64,000 bases of DNA from Bdellovibrionales bacterium (GCA_005776395.1 SXPJ01000103.1:1-64000), one strand, 5' to 3'. Positions 17,263 through 27,226 are shown, numbered from the stretch's first letter. Notes: generated from the letters alone by a model not told the origin. Numbers and translations are program-made.

Positions 17263-18063
17263 ATGAGGTTTTTAAATACCAGGGTTAGTAAAGGGGTTTA
17301 TTTAAGTATGATCCTCTTAGCTATTGCCTGCGGAAAACTAGATACCCCTTCGAATTCAGGCTCTGGCTCTAGCTCTAGTCTTATTCCAGGTGGAACAACT
17401 ACAACGGATGAAATTTTTAGTGTGACCGTGGGGACCATTTATGAAGGCGATCCAAATGATACGGTATTGGCTCAGGGCAGTTGTGCTGTTTCAAAAAACG
17501 ATAGCACCCCTAAAACCTGTTCTACTATCTCTATCCCAGAAGGGGAGCTTTACTATGGAAAACTAATACTCTCGGCTACTATTACAAATAAAAGCAAATG
17601 TGCTATTTTTACTTTTCAGCCCTATTATTATCAAATGTCAGCGTCTGCCGATTTTAAACCTTCAGATGCTAATAGTAGCTTTGCTGCCCTGGATTGCTCG
17701 GCTAGTTCAATTTTAAATAGAACTCCAGCAGGATGTTTTTCGGGCCCCGCGACCCAGACCGACATCATATCCAATTTACTAGTTAGTACAGGCGTGTACT
17801 ATCTTCCATTCACGAACCCTGATTTGAAATGGAAAATCAAGTCTGCAAACAAGGTTCGAGAGGAAAGAAACTTTTCTCCTGGAAATAGATGGACGACGAA
17901 TATTTTAAGCGATCCGACCCAAGCAACAACGAATTATATCGCAAACAGTATGCAAGACTATCAGTTTACCTGCGATGATATCTTTTCTGATGAACAATAC
18001 TCTATCATATTGAAGATTGCTGATCTGGATGGAATTGTAGATCACCACCTTGATTGGAATTAA
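17263..18063 (+). CDS. Putative lipoprotein, unknown
   Basis: This 266-residue protein starts MRFLNTRVSKGVYLSMILL with the cysteine in AIAC as probable lipidation site. A low-complexity Ser/Gly/Thr linker (SGSGSSSS, GGTTTT) follows, then a soluble domain with seven or so cysteines. This is the layout of surface lipoproteins with a flexible tether. No domain was recognised. The ATG at 17263 follows GGGAGGTTACGGG at a suitable distance. It converges with the beta-barrel gene 18 bp downstream. Confidence 0.6.
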   Translation: MRFLNTRVSKGVYLSMILLAIACGKLDTPSNSGSGSSSSLIPGGTTTTDEIFSVTVGTIYEGDPNDTVLAQGSCAVSKNDSTPKTCSTISIPEGELYYGKLILSATITNKSKCAIFTFQPYYYQMSASADFKPSDANSSFAALDCSASSILNRTPAGCFSGPATQTDIISNLLVSTGVYYLPFTNPDLKWKIKSANKVREERNFSPGNRWTTNILSDPTQATTNYIANSMQDYQFTCDDIFSDEQYSIILKIADLDGIVDHHLDWN

Positions 18064-18081
18064 TTTTAAAAAGATCGGTAC

Positions 18082-18738
18082 TCAGTCTATTTTTTTTTGA
18101 TTTAAAAAATCTCTTGCTCTTTCTTCAGTAGAAATCACATGTACTTTTTTACTGGAAAACTGAACCGCTGTGGTCACCATTATTCCGTGGGAATGAGTTG
18201 TGGTAGTAGTGTCGAGTATATTTATAAGTCCATAGTGATATTTAATATTAAAATCTAAGGTGATCTCTTCAGTGATCCCCATCTCATACCCTAATCCCCC
18301 CAAAAGACTAGCATCATAATTTTTAAATAGGTCGAGGTTAGCTGGCGAAGTAAAATTTTGAGTTCCTTTTTGAATAATAAAATCTCCACCTCCGCCAAAA
18401 TCAAGGAAAAATCTACTGGACTGGGTACGATAAAAAGAAACTCTTCCCAAGAAACGGAGCTGTCCATAATTTAAAACCACTCGGCGATTAGAGGACTCTT
18501 CTGAATACCCTTTTCCCACTAAGTAACCACCCGTGAGAACGGAAAAAAGGTCAGATGGGAAAAACTCCCAGTAAAGCCCCCCGACCCCACCTAATTTATT
18601 GTCTGTATTTGCATTTGGAGATACAGAAACATTAGAAAAATTAACTCCCCCCTCGATACCATAGTTGTAAACAAAATCATCTCCGACCACAGTTGCAGTC
18701 AAAAAACTAATCCAGCAAATTAAAAGTAAATGGCGCAT
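18082..18738 (-). CDS. Outer-membrane beta-barrel protein (porin-like, PorT/OmpW style)
   Basis: The product has 218 residues, with a signal peptide ending near VVG, then alternating hydrophobic/polar strands separated by Gly/Asn turns (GIEGGVNFSNVSV, GGLYWEFFP, FFLDFGGGGDF, GGLGYEMGI, DFNIKYHYGLI) typical of small 8-stranded outer-membrane barrels. The C-terminus is soluble and charged (TEERARDFLNQKK), unlike the usual terminal aromatic residue, so about 30 residues extend beyond the barrel. The function is unknown. ATG at 18738 is upstream-adjacent to the nested palindromic element. Confidence 0.65.
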   Translation of the reverse strand: MRHLLLICWISFLTATVVGDDFVYNYGIEGGVNFSNVSVSPNANTDNKLGGVGGLYWEFFPSDLFSVLTGGYLVGKGYSEESSNRRVVLNYGQLRFLGRVSFYRTQSSRFFLDFGGGGDFIIQKGTQNFTSPANLDLFKNYDASLLGGLGYEMGITEEITLDFNIKYHYGLINILDTTTTTHSHGIMVTTAVQFSSKKVHVISTEERARDFLNQKKID

Positions 18739-18790
18739 ATCGTCAGAAAGGGTTGAGCCTTAAGTATAACCTCTAAGCTTAAATTTAGGA

Positions 18791-18993
18791 AAGCTAAGAT
18801 ATTAGAGCACAGCTCAAAATCTGCTCGCGTCACGAAAGTGTGCGAATTTTTTCTGGATGAGGATACAGGAGTGAGGCCCCGCAAGCGTGCCTTTAGGCAC
18901 GTTGAGGAGCCAAGCGACGAAGACGACATCCAGAAAAAATGCAGCCACTTGTAGTAGCAGGGGGTTTTGAGCTGTGCTCTAGATTCTTAGTTT
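18791..18993. repeat. Nested imperfect palindrome (MITE-like or structured RNA)
   Basis: Three tiers of inverted repeats share one centre. The outer arm AGAGCACAGCTCAAAA (18804-18819) pairs with its exact complement at 18965-18980, and imperfect pairing extends ~12 bp further out (CTAAGA on both sides). The middle arm ATTTTTTCTGGATG (18846-18859) pairs perfectly with 18927-18940. The apical hairpin CGTGCC-TTTA-GGCACG lies at 18886-18901. The whole ~200-bp unit fills the gap between two divergent genes. It could be a palindromic mobile element or a long hairpin RNA. Confidence 0.6.
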
Positions 18994-19040
18994 ACATCGT
19001 TCAATCTTTCAGCGATTCTGTGGCCTTAAAAAAGGGGGAG

Positions 19041-19694
19041 ATGATGGGAGAAATAGTGGCCGCTTTATATCAGGTCGTTGATCTTTTTTTACATTTAGAT
19101 GTTCACTTAAGCACTGTGATACAGAGCTACGGGATCTGGACCTACGCCATCCTATTTTTAATCATATTTTGTGAAACTGGGTTGGTTGTCACTCCTATAC
19201 TTCCTGGAGATTCATTGCTCTTTGCTGCCGGCACCTTTGCCGCCAAAGGGGATTTTAATCCCAGTCTTCTCATTCCATTGTTATGTATCGGAGCTGTTTT
19301 GGGTGATGCTTTAAATTACAGTATTGGAAGATATTTAGGACCTAAAGTTCTTCAAGGTGAATCCAAGATATTTAAGAAACAATATCTAGATAAGACTCAA
19401 CGATTTTATGAACGGTATGGAGGAAAGACCATTATTTTTGCACGGTTTGTTCCCATCGTTCGAACCTTTGCCCCCTTTATGGCTGGAGTTGGAAAGATGA
19501 AGTATACCCATTTTGCGATTTATAACGTGATTGGAGGAGTTGTTTGGATTGTTCTTTTTGTATTAGCGGGTCTGTTTTTTGGAAACATTCCTGCAGTGAA
19601 ACAGAATTTTACGTTAGTGATTATGGCAATTATTGTGCTTTCTATCATGCCCGCAGTGATTGAGACGGTGAGAGCCAGAAGTAAGGCCTGTTAG
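19041..19694 (+). CDS. DedA-family membrane protein
   Basis: About 217 residues in the DedA/SNARE-associated (VTT) family of inner-membrane proteins linked to polyprenyl-phosphate or phospholipid flipping and membrane homeostasis. Signatures: E-T-G-x-V-V-x-P-x-L-P-G-D (residues ~43-55), GDALNYSIGR, the amphipathic F-x-R-[FY]-G-G-x-x-[IV]-x-x-A-R-[FW]-x-P-x-x-R motif (FYERYGGKTIIFARFVPIVR), and three or four helices. ATG at 19041 (or 19044) follows AAGGGGGAG. An ATG at 18939 lies inside the palindrome and is not likely to be used. The stop abuts the polA start. Confidence 0.88.
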   Translation: MMGEIVAALYQVVDLFLHLDVHLSTVIQSYGIWTYAILFLIIFCETGLVVTPILPGDSLLFAAGTFAAKGDFNPSLLIPLLCIGAVLGDALNYSIGRYLGPKVLQGESKIFKKQYLDKTQRFYERYGGKTIIFARFVPIVRTFAPFMAGVGKMKYTHFAIYNVIGGVVWIVLFVLAGLFFGNIPAVKQNFTLVIMAIIVLSIMPAVIETVRARSKAC

Positions 19695-22388
19695 ATGCCC
19701 CCTAAAGAAAAAGAAAAGATCTATATCATTGATGGAAGCTCTTATTTTTTTAGAGCTTACTATGCTATTCAGAGGCTTTCGAACTCTAAAGGATTTCCGA
19801 CCAACGCCATTTTTGGTTTTATTAATATGCTGCTCAGAGTTTTGGAGGTCGAAAAGCCACATCATTTGGCAATAGCTTTTGATACCGCTAAGCCCTCTTT
19901 TAGAAAAGAGATCTACAAAGAGTACAAAGCCAATCGAGAAGCTCCCCCTGAAGACTTAATCGTTCAGATCCCTCACATTTTGCGAACGGTGGACTGTTTT
20001 GGAATCAAAAGACTTGAGATGGAGGGTTTTGAAGCAGATGACATTATAGGGACTCTTGCTAGAAAAGCTGAAGAGCAGGGCTATTGTGTCGAAATTATCA
20101 CCTGCGATAAAGATCTCATGCAGCTTGTGACCGATCATGTAACGATATACGACACCATGAAGGAGAAAAGATATGATCTTCATGGTGTGAAAGAAAAGTT
20201 TGGGGTAGAGGCCTGTCAGGTCATCGATTTTTTAGGTCTGATGGGGGATGCTTCCGACAATATTCCGGGTGTTTCTGGGGTGGGAGAGAAAACTGCGGCC
20301 GATCTATTGAATCAATTTGGTTCAATGGAAAAAATTTATGAAAATTTAGACAAAATTAAGCAAGAAAAAAGACGAGAGACTTTAAGACAGGAAAAAGAGA
20401 TCGCATTTTTAAGTCGTGAGCTTGCGACCGTGAAGTGTGATGTTCCAATCGATATTAACTGGAAAGAGTTTGCTTATACAGGGCCTAAAATGGAGCCTCT
20501 TAAATCTCTACTTGAAGAGATGGAATTTCATAATCTCATGAAGAGATTTGATTTCAAAACTGATGATGCCCAATTTAAAGCTGGGCATTATAAAACTATT
20601 GATACAAAAAAAGAGTTAGAGCAACTTATCGAGGCTTGTAAAAAGTCGGGGTTGATAGCCATCGACACCGAGACCACTTCACTCTCTCCCCATTCGGCTA
20701 AGCTCGTAGGAATTTCAATCTCCTATGAGGAAACAAAAGCAGCCTATATTCCAGTGGGACACTATCCGGTTGGCGCCCCAGAAACTCTAGTGATGGGGCA
20801 ATTAGAGAATGATTGGGTTTTAGAGCAGTTTAAACCGCTACTTGAGAATCCGAATGTTAAAAAAGTGGGACAGAATTTAAAGTATGACCTTCAGATTTTA
20901 AGAAAATGGGGTATCGAGGTTCAAGGAGTGGTAGGTGACACTCTCTTAGAAAGTTATCTTTTAGATCCTGAGCAGCCCCATAACTTAGATGCCTTAGCAC
21001 TTCGTCATTTAGGCCATCAAAATATTAGTTACGAAGAGGTGACAGGAAAGGGAAAAGGTCAGATCTCTTTTGCGGAGGTTTCGCTAGATAAAGCAACTCA
21101 GTACTCTGCTGAGGATGCAGATGTTACCTATCGTCTTTATCATCTTCTTAACCCTATGTTAAAAGATGCGGGGCTTAACAATCTTTATGAACAAATTGAG
21201 GTTCCTTTAGTTGAGGTTTTAGCTGAGATGGAGTTTACGGGAATTTCTGTTGATCAAAAACGGCTTCTAGAAATGGATGAAGCTTTGACCGAAGATCTTA
21301 GTTCCGTTGAAGATAAGATCTTTGAAATAGCAGGGGGGGCTTTTAATATGAACTCCCCTAAACAGCTTTCGCAGATTCTTTTCGAAAAGTTAGCTCTTCC
21401 GGTTATCAGGAAAACTAAAACAGGCGTTTCAACTGATGAAAGCGTGTTACAAGAACTTTCAAAGTCTCATGAAATCTGTCAGTGGATTTTAAAGTATCGA
21501 GAGTTCAATAAGCTTAAATCAACTTATGTTCAGGGGCTTTTAGAGCAAATTCATCCTGAGACTCATAGAATTCACACCCGTTTTAACCAAACAGTGACTG
21601 CCACCGGACGGCTTTCGAGCTCAAATCCTAATTTGCAGAACATTCCTACGATTGAGGATCCGCGATATGACGTGAGATCGGCTTTTGTAGCGGGGACTGG
21701 TAAAAAACTTCTGTCGGCCGATTATTCTCAAGTAGAACTTAGAATTTTAGCCGATATGAGTGAAGACACTGAACTGATGCGGGCCTTTAAGAATAATGAA
21801 GATGTTCATGAACACACGGCTCGACAGATCTTTAAAACTCAGACCGTTTCACCCGAACAGAGAAAAGTGGCTAAGACGATCAACTTTGGTGTGGTCTATG
21901 GACAGACACCCTATGGTTTATCTCAGACATTAAAAATTTCCCCGGGAGAGGCTAAAGCTTTTATTGATGCCTATTTTGAGACCTATAGTGGAGTGAAAAT
22001 ATTTTTATCTTCCTTAATCGAAGAGGCGAGAAAAAATGGTTTTGTAAGGACTCGCTTGGGGAGAAGAAGATTTATTCCGGAGATTAATTCTCAGAACCGT
22101 ATGAGAAGGGAAATGGCCGAGAGAACAGCCATTAACACTCCTATTCAGGGTTCTGCTGCCGATATGATCAAACTTGCGATGTTGTCGACGTATCAGCGGA
22201 TGAAGAAAGAAAAATTAAGATCCAAAATCCTTCTTCAAGTTCATGATGAATTGCTTCTCGAAGTGCCGGAAAATGAGCAGGAAATGGCCCAAAAGATCCT
22301 AAGAACCGAGATGGAGGGGGCGATGGCGTTAAAAGTTCCCCTGAAAGTGGATATGGGATGGGGAAAAAATTGGAGAGAGTGCGAATAA
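19695..22388 (+). CDS. polA: DNA polymerase I
   Basis: PolA fills gaps and removes primers during replication and repair. At 897 residues it has all three domains. The 5'-nuclease (1-~290) shows DGSSYFFRAYYA, GFEADDIIGTLA, TCDKDLMQL and GLMGDASDNIPGV. The 3'-5' exonuclease (~300-490) has intact catalytic residues: DTE at ~324-326, NLKYD and YSAEDAD. The polymerase has motif A DYSQVELR (~676), motif B RKVAKTINFG and motif C VHDE (850s). The ATG directly follows the TAG of the DedA gene with no spacer, suggesting co-transcription. A hairpin lies just after the stop. Confidence 0.97.
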   Translation: MPPKEKEKIYIIDGSSYFFRAYYAIQRLSNSKGFPTNAIFGFINMLLRVLEVEKPHHLAIAFDTAKPSFRKEIYKEYKANREAPPEDLIVQIPHILRTVDCFGIKRLEMEGFEADDIIGTLARKAEEQGYCVEIITCDKDLMQLVTDHVTIYDTMKEKRYDLHGVKEKFGVEACQVIDFLGLMGDASDNIPGVSGVGEKTAADLLNQFGSMEKIYENLDKIKQEKRRETLRQEKEIAFLSRELATVKCDVPIDINWKEFAYTGPKMEPLKSLLEEMEFHNLMKRFDFKTDDAQFKAGHYKTIDTKKELEQLIEACKKSGLIAIDTETTSLSPHSAKLVGISISYEETKAAYIPVGHYPVGAPETLVMGQLENDWVLEQFKPLLENPNVKKVGQNLKYDLQILRKWGIEVQGVVGDTLLESYLLDPEQPHNLDALALRHLGHQNISYEEVTGKGKGQISFAEVSLDKATQYSAEDADVTYRLYHLLNPMLKDAGLNNLYEQIEVPLVEVLAEMEFTGISVDQKRLLEMDEALTEDLSSVEDKIFEIAGGAFNMNSPKQLSQILFEKLALPVIRKTKTGVSTDESVLQELSKSHEICQWILKYREFNKLKSTYVQGLLEQIHPETHRIHTRFNQTVTATGRLSSSNPNLQNIPTIEDPRYDVRSAFVAGTGKKLLSADYSQVELRILADMSEDTELMRAFKNNEDVHEHTARQIFKTQTVSPEQRKVAKTINFGVVYGQTPYGLSQTLKISPGEAKAFIDAYFETYSGVKIFLSSLIEEARKNGFVRTRLGRRRFIPEINSQNRMRREMAERTAINTPIQGSAADMIKLAMLSTYQRMKKEKLRSKILLQVHDELLLEVPENEQEMAQKILRTEMEGAMALKVPLKVDMGWGKNWRECE

Positions 22389-22426
22389 AAAGAATCGGTA
22401 AGTTTTGACGCAAAACAATTCTTTCT
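22389..22426 (+). terminator. Hairpin after polA
   Basis: AAAGAAT (22389-22395) pairs with ATTCTTT (22418-22424), and an inner GTTTT-GACGC-AAAAC stem lies between them, immediately after the polA stop. A long U-tract does not follow, so it could be a terminator of moderate strength or an mRNA 3' stabiliser. Confidence 0.4.
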
Positions 22427-22489
22427 AAAATGGGATCTGAAAATTATAAAGTTCCCGCATACCTAACGCAGTACACGGTCATTATACTC

Positions 22490-22690
22490 TGCTTAAGACG
22501 CGATCTGTAGCGAGAGTCTGATTGACCCTTAATGTAGGGCACATGCTAATATGGCAACATAGGGTGAGGATTCTGATCAACCCTAGTCGTTGGAAGTCAA
22601 TTCTCTAAAATTGGTACTCTTTAATTGCCCCTAAATAGGGGCGGTCGCCATTCGTTTAACCGCGAATGACAAGGCCTTTTATTCTCTGGA
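22490..22690 (+). promoter_or_regulatory. Structured 5' leader of nrdJ (candidate riboregulator)
   Basis: The ~310-bp spacer before nrdJ is rich in complementary segments. Examples are GCCCC-TAAATA-GGGGC (22626-22641 region), CATTCG-TTTAACCG-CGAATG just downstream, CAATT-CTCTAAA-ATTGG, and GACCCT/AGGGT pairings further up. A TATACT box at 22483-22488 could be the promoter -10, but no good -35 was found. Class II reductases are often under cobalamin riboswitch control, and an 'nrdJ RNA' motif is known upstream of nrdJ genes in other bacteria. The canonical B12 box was not found here, so this is only a candidate leader. Confidence 0.4.
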
Positions 22691-22697
22691 GGTATTT

Positions 22698-25600
22698 GTG
22701 AAGATCAACCGTCATTTCACTCAAAAACTAAATTCTAGTTACGATGGAATTACTTTTGAAACTCGTAAGTCAGAAATCAGAGAGGCCGATGGACGGGTCG
22801 TCTTTTCTGAGGAGAATGTCGTAGTTCCCTCGAGTTGGTCTCAGGTAGCTACTGATATCTTGGCTCAAAAATATTTTAGAAGAACGGGAGTTCCTACAGC
22901 TAATGAGGAACTTCGTGGAGAGAATGATTGTCGACAGATTTTTCATCGCATGGCCGGTTGCTGGACCGATTGGGGTAAGCGCTATGGTTATTTTGATGGC
23001 GATGAAGACGCGAATCATTTTTACGATGAACTTTGTTATATGTTAGCTCATCAGATTGCGGCACCTAACAGTCCTCAATGGTTCAATACGGGGCTTTATT
23101 ATGCCTATGGAATCAATGGCCCTGCCCAAGGGCATAGTTATGTGGATCCTAAAACGGGAAAGCTCAAGGCCTCGCAAAGTGCTTACGAACATCCACAACC
23201 TCACGCCTGTTTTATTCAAGGGGTGAAGGATGATCTGGTTAATGAAGAGGGGGTGATGGATCTGTGGATTCGAGAGGCCCGTCTTTTTAAATATGGCTCG
23301 GGAACAGGAACCAACTTTAGTCGTTTAAGAGGGGAGGGGGAAAAATTAACTGGAGGAGGAAAGTCGAGCGGACTTATGTCCTTTCTGAAAATTGGGGATC
23401 GAGCTGCAGGCGCTATTAAGAGCGGTGGAACAACTCGCAGAGCCGCTAAGATGGTCTGTTTGGATATAGATCATCCTGAAATTGAAAGTTTTATCGATTG
23501 GAAGGTCGTTGAAGAGCAGAAGGTAGCGGCTTTGGTAGCAGGATCTAAAATGATTAAAGAGCACCTGTCTAAAGTTCACAAAGCCTGTTTTCAGGAGGGG
23601 GCGGCAGAGATTGATTTACAAAAAAATAGGGCCCTTAAAAAAGCCATTATTGCAGCTCGTTCAGTAAAAATTCCTGACAGTGCAATTTCTAGAGTTTTAC
23701 AATTAGCTCAGCAGGGCGAGATGGAAATTGATTTTCCTGAGTATGATGTTGATTGGCAAAATGAAGCCTACGCAACGGTCAGTGGACAGAACTCAAACAA
23801 CTCGATTCGAATCCCTAATGAATTTTTTGAAAAGTTAGAAAGTAATGGAACTTGGAGTTTGCGATACCGCACTAATAAGAAGATCGCTAAAGAGATCAAT
23901 GTTCGAAAACTTTGGGATCGAGTCGCTTATGCCACATGGTCTAGTGCGGATCCTGGAATTCAATGTGATACGACAATCAATGAATGGCACACCTGTCCTG
24001 CGGAGGGAAGAATTAATGCTTCAAATCCCTGTTCGGAGTACATGTTCTTAGACGATACGGCTTGTAATCTGGCTAGTCTTAATCTCATAAAATTTTATGA
24101 TGATAAAACAGATAAATTTGATGTGGAGAGCTTTCAGCACGCTTGTCGTCTGTGGACAATTGTTCTTGAGATCAGTGTACTGATGGCCCAGTACCCCAGC
24201 CAGGCTATTGCTCAAAATAGTTACGACTATCGAACACTCGGTTTAGGTTATGCGAACTTAGGGGCTCTTTTAATGTCGATGGGGCTTTCCTATGGAAGTC
24301 CTAAAGCTTTGGCTATGACGGGAGTCATAACCTCCATTCTCACCGGTGAAGCTTATACAACATCTGCTGAAATGGCTCAGTCTTTAGGGGCTTTTGCTAA
24401 GTATAAACCTAATAGAGATGCTATGCTTCGAGTGATTCGAAATCATCGACGAGCAGCAAGGGGAGGAGATTCGAAGGAGTATGAAGGGCTTTCTATAGTT
24501 CCTCAACCCCTCGAGTGGGATCTAGTTCCCAAAGAATTAATTTCGGCTTCTCAAAAGGGATGGGATAAAGCTTTAAGCTTAGGAACCGAATTTGGTTTTA
24601 GAAATGCACAGGTTTCGGTCATTGCCCCCACGGGAACTATCGGCCTTATTATGGATTGTGATACGACCGGAATCGAACCCGATTTTTCTCTAGTTAAATT
24701 CAAAAAGTTGGCAGGTGGAGGATATTTTAGAATTATTAATCAGTCGGTTCCAAGGGCTCTTGAAAATTTGGGTTATTTGAAATCGGAAGTAGATTCAATT
24801 GTTAAATATTGTGTAGGCCATGCGACTTTCGTTAAAGCCCCTTTTATCAACCCTGAAACACTAGCTAAAAAGGGTTTTACCAAAGAGGAATTTAAAAAAA
24901 TAGAAGGCTTAATTTCGACGGGATTTGATATTCAGTACGTAGTGACCCCTTTTGCACTAGGTGAGGCCTTCTGCCGAGAGACTCTGGGAATTACTGGCAC
25001 TGAACTTATGGATCCTTCATTGAGTCTTCTAAAAAAAATAGGATTTAGTGAAGAGGAGATTGAAGAGGCCAATCAATATGTATTTGGAACAATGACCCTT
25101 GAGGGGGCCCCTCATCTAAAAGAGTCTCATTATCCTATTTTCGACTGTGCCAATAAATGCGGTAAATATGGTCAAAGATATCTTTCCGCAACAACTCACA
25201 TTGATATGATGGCAGCGGCTCAGCCTTTTATCAGCGGAGCTATCAGTAAAACGATCAATATGCCGAATGAAGCGAGCGTTCAAGATATTGCTCATGCTTA
25301 TCTTACGAGTTGGAAAAAAATGTTAAAGGCGATCTCGATATATCGTGATGGCTCAAAGCTAAGTCAGCCGCTTAACGCTCAAATGGCTAGTTCCATCTTT
25401 AGTCAATTGAGTGAGGAGGAAGAGGTTGAATCGGTTGAAATTAACAAGACAGATATCAAACAGATAACTGAAAAAATTGTTCGAAGATCGATTCGAAGAG
25501 AACTGCCTAAAAAACGGTTTGGCTATACAGTTAAAGCCACTGTTGGGGGACAAAGAGTTTATTTAAGAACGGGTGAATATGAAGATGGAACCTTAGGTGA

Positions 25601-26195
25601 AATCTTTGTGGATATGTACAAAGAGGGGGCTGCCTATCGAAGTTTGATGAATGCTTTTGCGATATCTGTCTCCTTGGGACTTCAATATGGAGTGCCCCTT
25701 GAAGAGTATGTAAATAAGTTTAATCTCTTTAGATTCGAACCCAACGGGCATGTTAGCGATCACGATAACATTAAGTTTTGTTCCTCAATTATTGATTTTA
25801 TATTTAGAGATGTTGCGATGAATTATCTCGGTAGAACTGATCTTGTTCATGTGCCTCCTCAGGAGGAGCTCGCGGTGAGCTATAATGCGGCAGCCTCGAT
25901 TACTACAACAATATCGGGAGCCGGTGAATTCCAGAGGGTAAGTGAGCCCCAGAGTTATGGGGGGGGATTTCAGATGATGGCTGAAACTACAGAAGTTAAA
26001 AGCTTAATTCATGGTGAAACCGACATGGTGATTACAAGTGAAGAGTGGTCGGATGATTTAGCTCTAGCCTCAAGACTTGCTAAGACTAAAGGCTATGAAG
26101 GTGATCCCTGTAATGAGTGTGGGCAATTTACTCTTGTTCGTGGAGGAACCTGTCTACGTTGCGTGAGCTGTGGATCTACGTCAGGGTGTTCTTGA
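22698..26195 (+). CDS. nrdJ: Vitamin B12-dependent (class II) ribonucleotide reductase
   Basis: This enzyme reduces ribonucleotides to deoxyribonucleotides, using adenosylcobalamin to make the thiyl radical, with or without oxygen. The product has 1165 residues. Recognisable features are [48 protein letters not shown], the active-site NPCSE (Cys at ~445) followed by [27 protein letters not shown] (~643), and a C-terminal zinc ribbon with CNEC and CLRCVSC. The start is GTG at 22698 with TGGAGG 7 bp upstream. No intein is present. It stands alone behind a structured leader. Confidence 0.96.
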   Translation: MKINRHFTQKLNSSYDGITFETRKSEIREADGRVVFSEENVVVPSSWSQVATDILAQKYFRRTGVPTANEELRGENDCRQIFHRMAGCWTDWGKRYGYFDGDEDANHFYDELCYMLAHQIAAPNSPQWFNTGLYYAYGINGPAQGHSYVDPKTGKLKASQSAYEHPQPHACFIQGVKDDLVNEEGVMDLWIREARLFKYGSGTGTNFSRLRGEGEKLTGGGKSSGLMSFLKIGDRAAGAIKSGGTTRRAAKMVCLDIDHPEIESFIDWKVVEEQKVAALVAGSKMIKEHLSKVHKACFQEGAAEIDLQKNRALKKAIIAARSVKIPDSAISRVLQLAQQGEMEIDFPEYDVDWQNEAYATVSGQNSNNSIRIPNEFFEKLESNGTWSLRYRTNKKIAKEINVRKLWDRVAYATWSSADPGIQCDTTINEWHTCPAEGRINASNPCSEYMFLDDTACNLASLNLIKFYDDKTDKFDVESFQHACRLWTIVLEISVLMAQYPSQAIAQNSYDYRTLGLGYANLGALLMSMGLSYGSPKALAMTGVITSILTGEAYTTSAEMAQSLGAFAKYKPNRDAMLRVIRNHRRAARGGDSKEYEGLSIVPQPLEWDLVPKELISASQKGWDKALSLGTEFGFRNAQVSVIAPTGTIGLIMDCDTTGIEPDFSLVKFKKLAGGGYFRIINQSVPRALENLGYLKSEVDSIVKYCVGHATFVKAPFINPETLAKKGFTKEEFKKIEGLISTGFDIQYVVTPFALGEAFCRETLGITGTELMDPSLSLLKKIGFSEEEIEEANQYVFGTMTLEGAPHLKESHYPIFDCANKCGKYGQRYLSATTHIDMMAAAQPFISGAISKTINMPNEASVQDIAHAYLTSWKKMLKAISIYRDGSKLSQPLNAQMASSIFSQLSEEEEVESVEINKTDIKQITEKIVRRSIRRELPKKRFGYTVKATVGGQRVYLRTGEYEDGTLGEIFVDMYKEGAAYRSLMNAFAISVSLGLQYGVPLEEYVNKFNLFRFEPNGHVSDHDNIKFCSSIIDFIFRDVAMNYLGRTDLVHVPPQEELAVSYNAAASITTTISGAGEFQRVSEPQSYGGGFQMMAETTEVKSLIHGETDMVITSEEWSDDLALASRLAKTKGYEGDPCNECGQFTLVRGGTCLRCVSCGSTSGCS

Positions 26196-26226
26196 GGATT
26201 AAGCAGTTCATAAGTAAGTGGGGTTT

Positions 26227-26955
26227 CTAAAGGATCTCTTTTTTCATTATAAAGAGATAGTTAAAGCCTCTTAAGAAGTAATTTCCTTCAACCGCAGATG
26301 TGTGCCAGTGGTTGCGCTTCAGCGTACGATTATGGCGAACCACTGAAATAATATCGACAGGCTTAAAATGTTTTTGCATACGTTGAAAGAGTTCGAAGCC
26401 GATTGGACAAAAGGGTTTCCCTTTCTTGAAGGAATCACAAACATAGAGTGCAAAATATCTACGGTTTTTTAAAATTCTAAAGCTCTCAGCAAAAACCTTT
26501 TCCATCGCTTCATAGTAAAGGGGGGTTCTGGCATCTAGCTCCCCAATGCATTTGGGATCGCCCGAATATTTAATGTGGTTCGAATAGGGCGGATCCATAA
26601 AGATAAAGTCAACGGAGTTGCCTTTAACAGGAAGACTTCTAGCATCTCCTTTAAGAATATCTTCACGATAAGGATAGATATCAAAACCAAGTCCTTGTCG
26701 CTTGAGATCTTTACAGACATCAAGTGTGGTTCCGCTTCCGCAGAAAGGATCCATCACAATGTCATTCTCTCGTGTGTAACGCTCTAGAAGATTCCAAATG
26801 ACATAGGAAGGGGTCGCCCCTACATAGTTCTTATCCCCCTGTTCCGATTTTCCATAATGCTGAGATGGATACTCCCACAATGTAGTAGTTTCCAGCTTCA
26901 ATTTGGGTTTCTCGAAAAGGGGTCTATTTTTATTCCTAGAGTTTAAGCGTTCCAT
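26227..26955 (-). CDS. DNA (N6-adenine or N4-cytosine) methyltransferase, orphan
   Basis: The 242-residue class I methyltransferase has the SAM-binding motif DPFCGSGTT (residues ~69-77) and the catalytic DPPY (121-124), in the order I then IV with almost no target-recognition insert between, as in compact gamma-type enzymes. TPSYVIWNLLERY before motif I matches the N-terminal motif of this family. No restriction endonuclease or specificity subunit is nearby, so it is likely a regulatory or solitary methylase. ATG at 26955 is chosen over TTG at 26967; neither has a clear ribosome site. It ends 32 bp after nrdJ on the opposite strand. Confidence 0.8.
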   Translation of the reverse strand: MERLNSRNKNRPLFEKPKLKLETTTLWEYPSQHYGKSEQGDKNYVGATPSYVIWNLLERYTRENDIVMDPFCGSGTTLDVCKDLKRQGLGFDIYPYREDILKGDARSLPVKGNSVDFIFMDPPYSNHIKYSGDPKCIGELDARTPLYYEAMEKVFAESFRILKNRRYFALYVCDSFKKGKPFCPIGFELFQRMQKHFKPVDIISVVRHNRTLKRNHWHTSAVEGNYFLRGFNYLFIMKKEIL

Positions 26956-27029
26956 CTGGCCGCGCAATATACAGTAAATTGAATTTAACTCCTAGCGATT
27001 GCACGCTAAATTTAGATTGGAAAAGTAAC

Positions 27030-27065
27030 TGTCTAATGTTTAGACACCTGTCAAAAAGTTGGACA
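27030..27065. promoter_or_regulatory. Tandem TGTC-N9-GACA operators
   Basis: Two palindromic sites with identical half-sites and spacing lie side by side: TGTC-TAATGTTTA-GACA (27030-27046, a perfect 7+3+7 palindrome) and TGTC-AAAAAGTTG-GACA (27049-27065). Their centres are 19 bp apart, about two helical turns, and lie ~150-170 bp upstream of the sigma-54-type promoter. This is a usual place for an enhancer-binding activator. The regulator is not in the window. Confidence 0.55.
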
Positions 27066-27209
27066 CTTTGATAACCCTATGAATGTTCGAGATAAATCAC
27101 TCGAGTTTTAAATAGTGACTAAAAGTTCGACAGTTGTTGAAGAGTTGGTCGATCTGATTAAGCTATAAATATACAAGTAAAAACAAATGGTTATGCTTAA
27201 TACTTAAGG

Positions 27210-27226
27210 CTGGCACACTCTCTGCT
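27210..27226 (+). promoter_or_regulatory. Sigma-54-type promoter
   Basis: CTGGCAC-ACTCT-CTGCT matches the -24/-12 consensus (YTGGCACGNNNNTTGCW) with the invariant GG and GC exactly 12 bp apart and only minor mismatches. It lies ~75 bp upstream of the ATG of the outer-membrane protein gene at 27300 and downstream of tandem palindromic sites suited to an NtrC-type activator. Confidence 0.65.

Noticed and set aside
18720-18929. 69-codon reverse frame upstream of the beta-barrel gene
   Set aside because: It runs through the nested palindrome and shows no protein-like pattern.
18939-19040. ATG at 18939 as the DedA start
   Set aside because: The added residues are encoded by one arm of the palindrome; a ribosome site and the family-typical start lie at 19041/19044.
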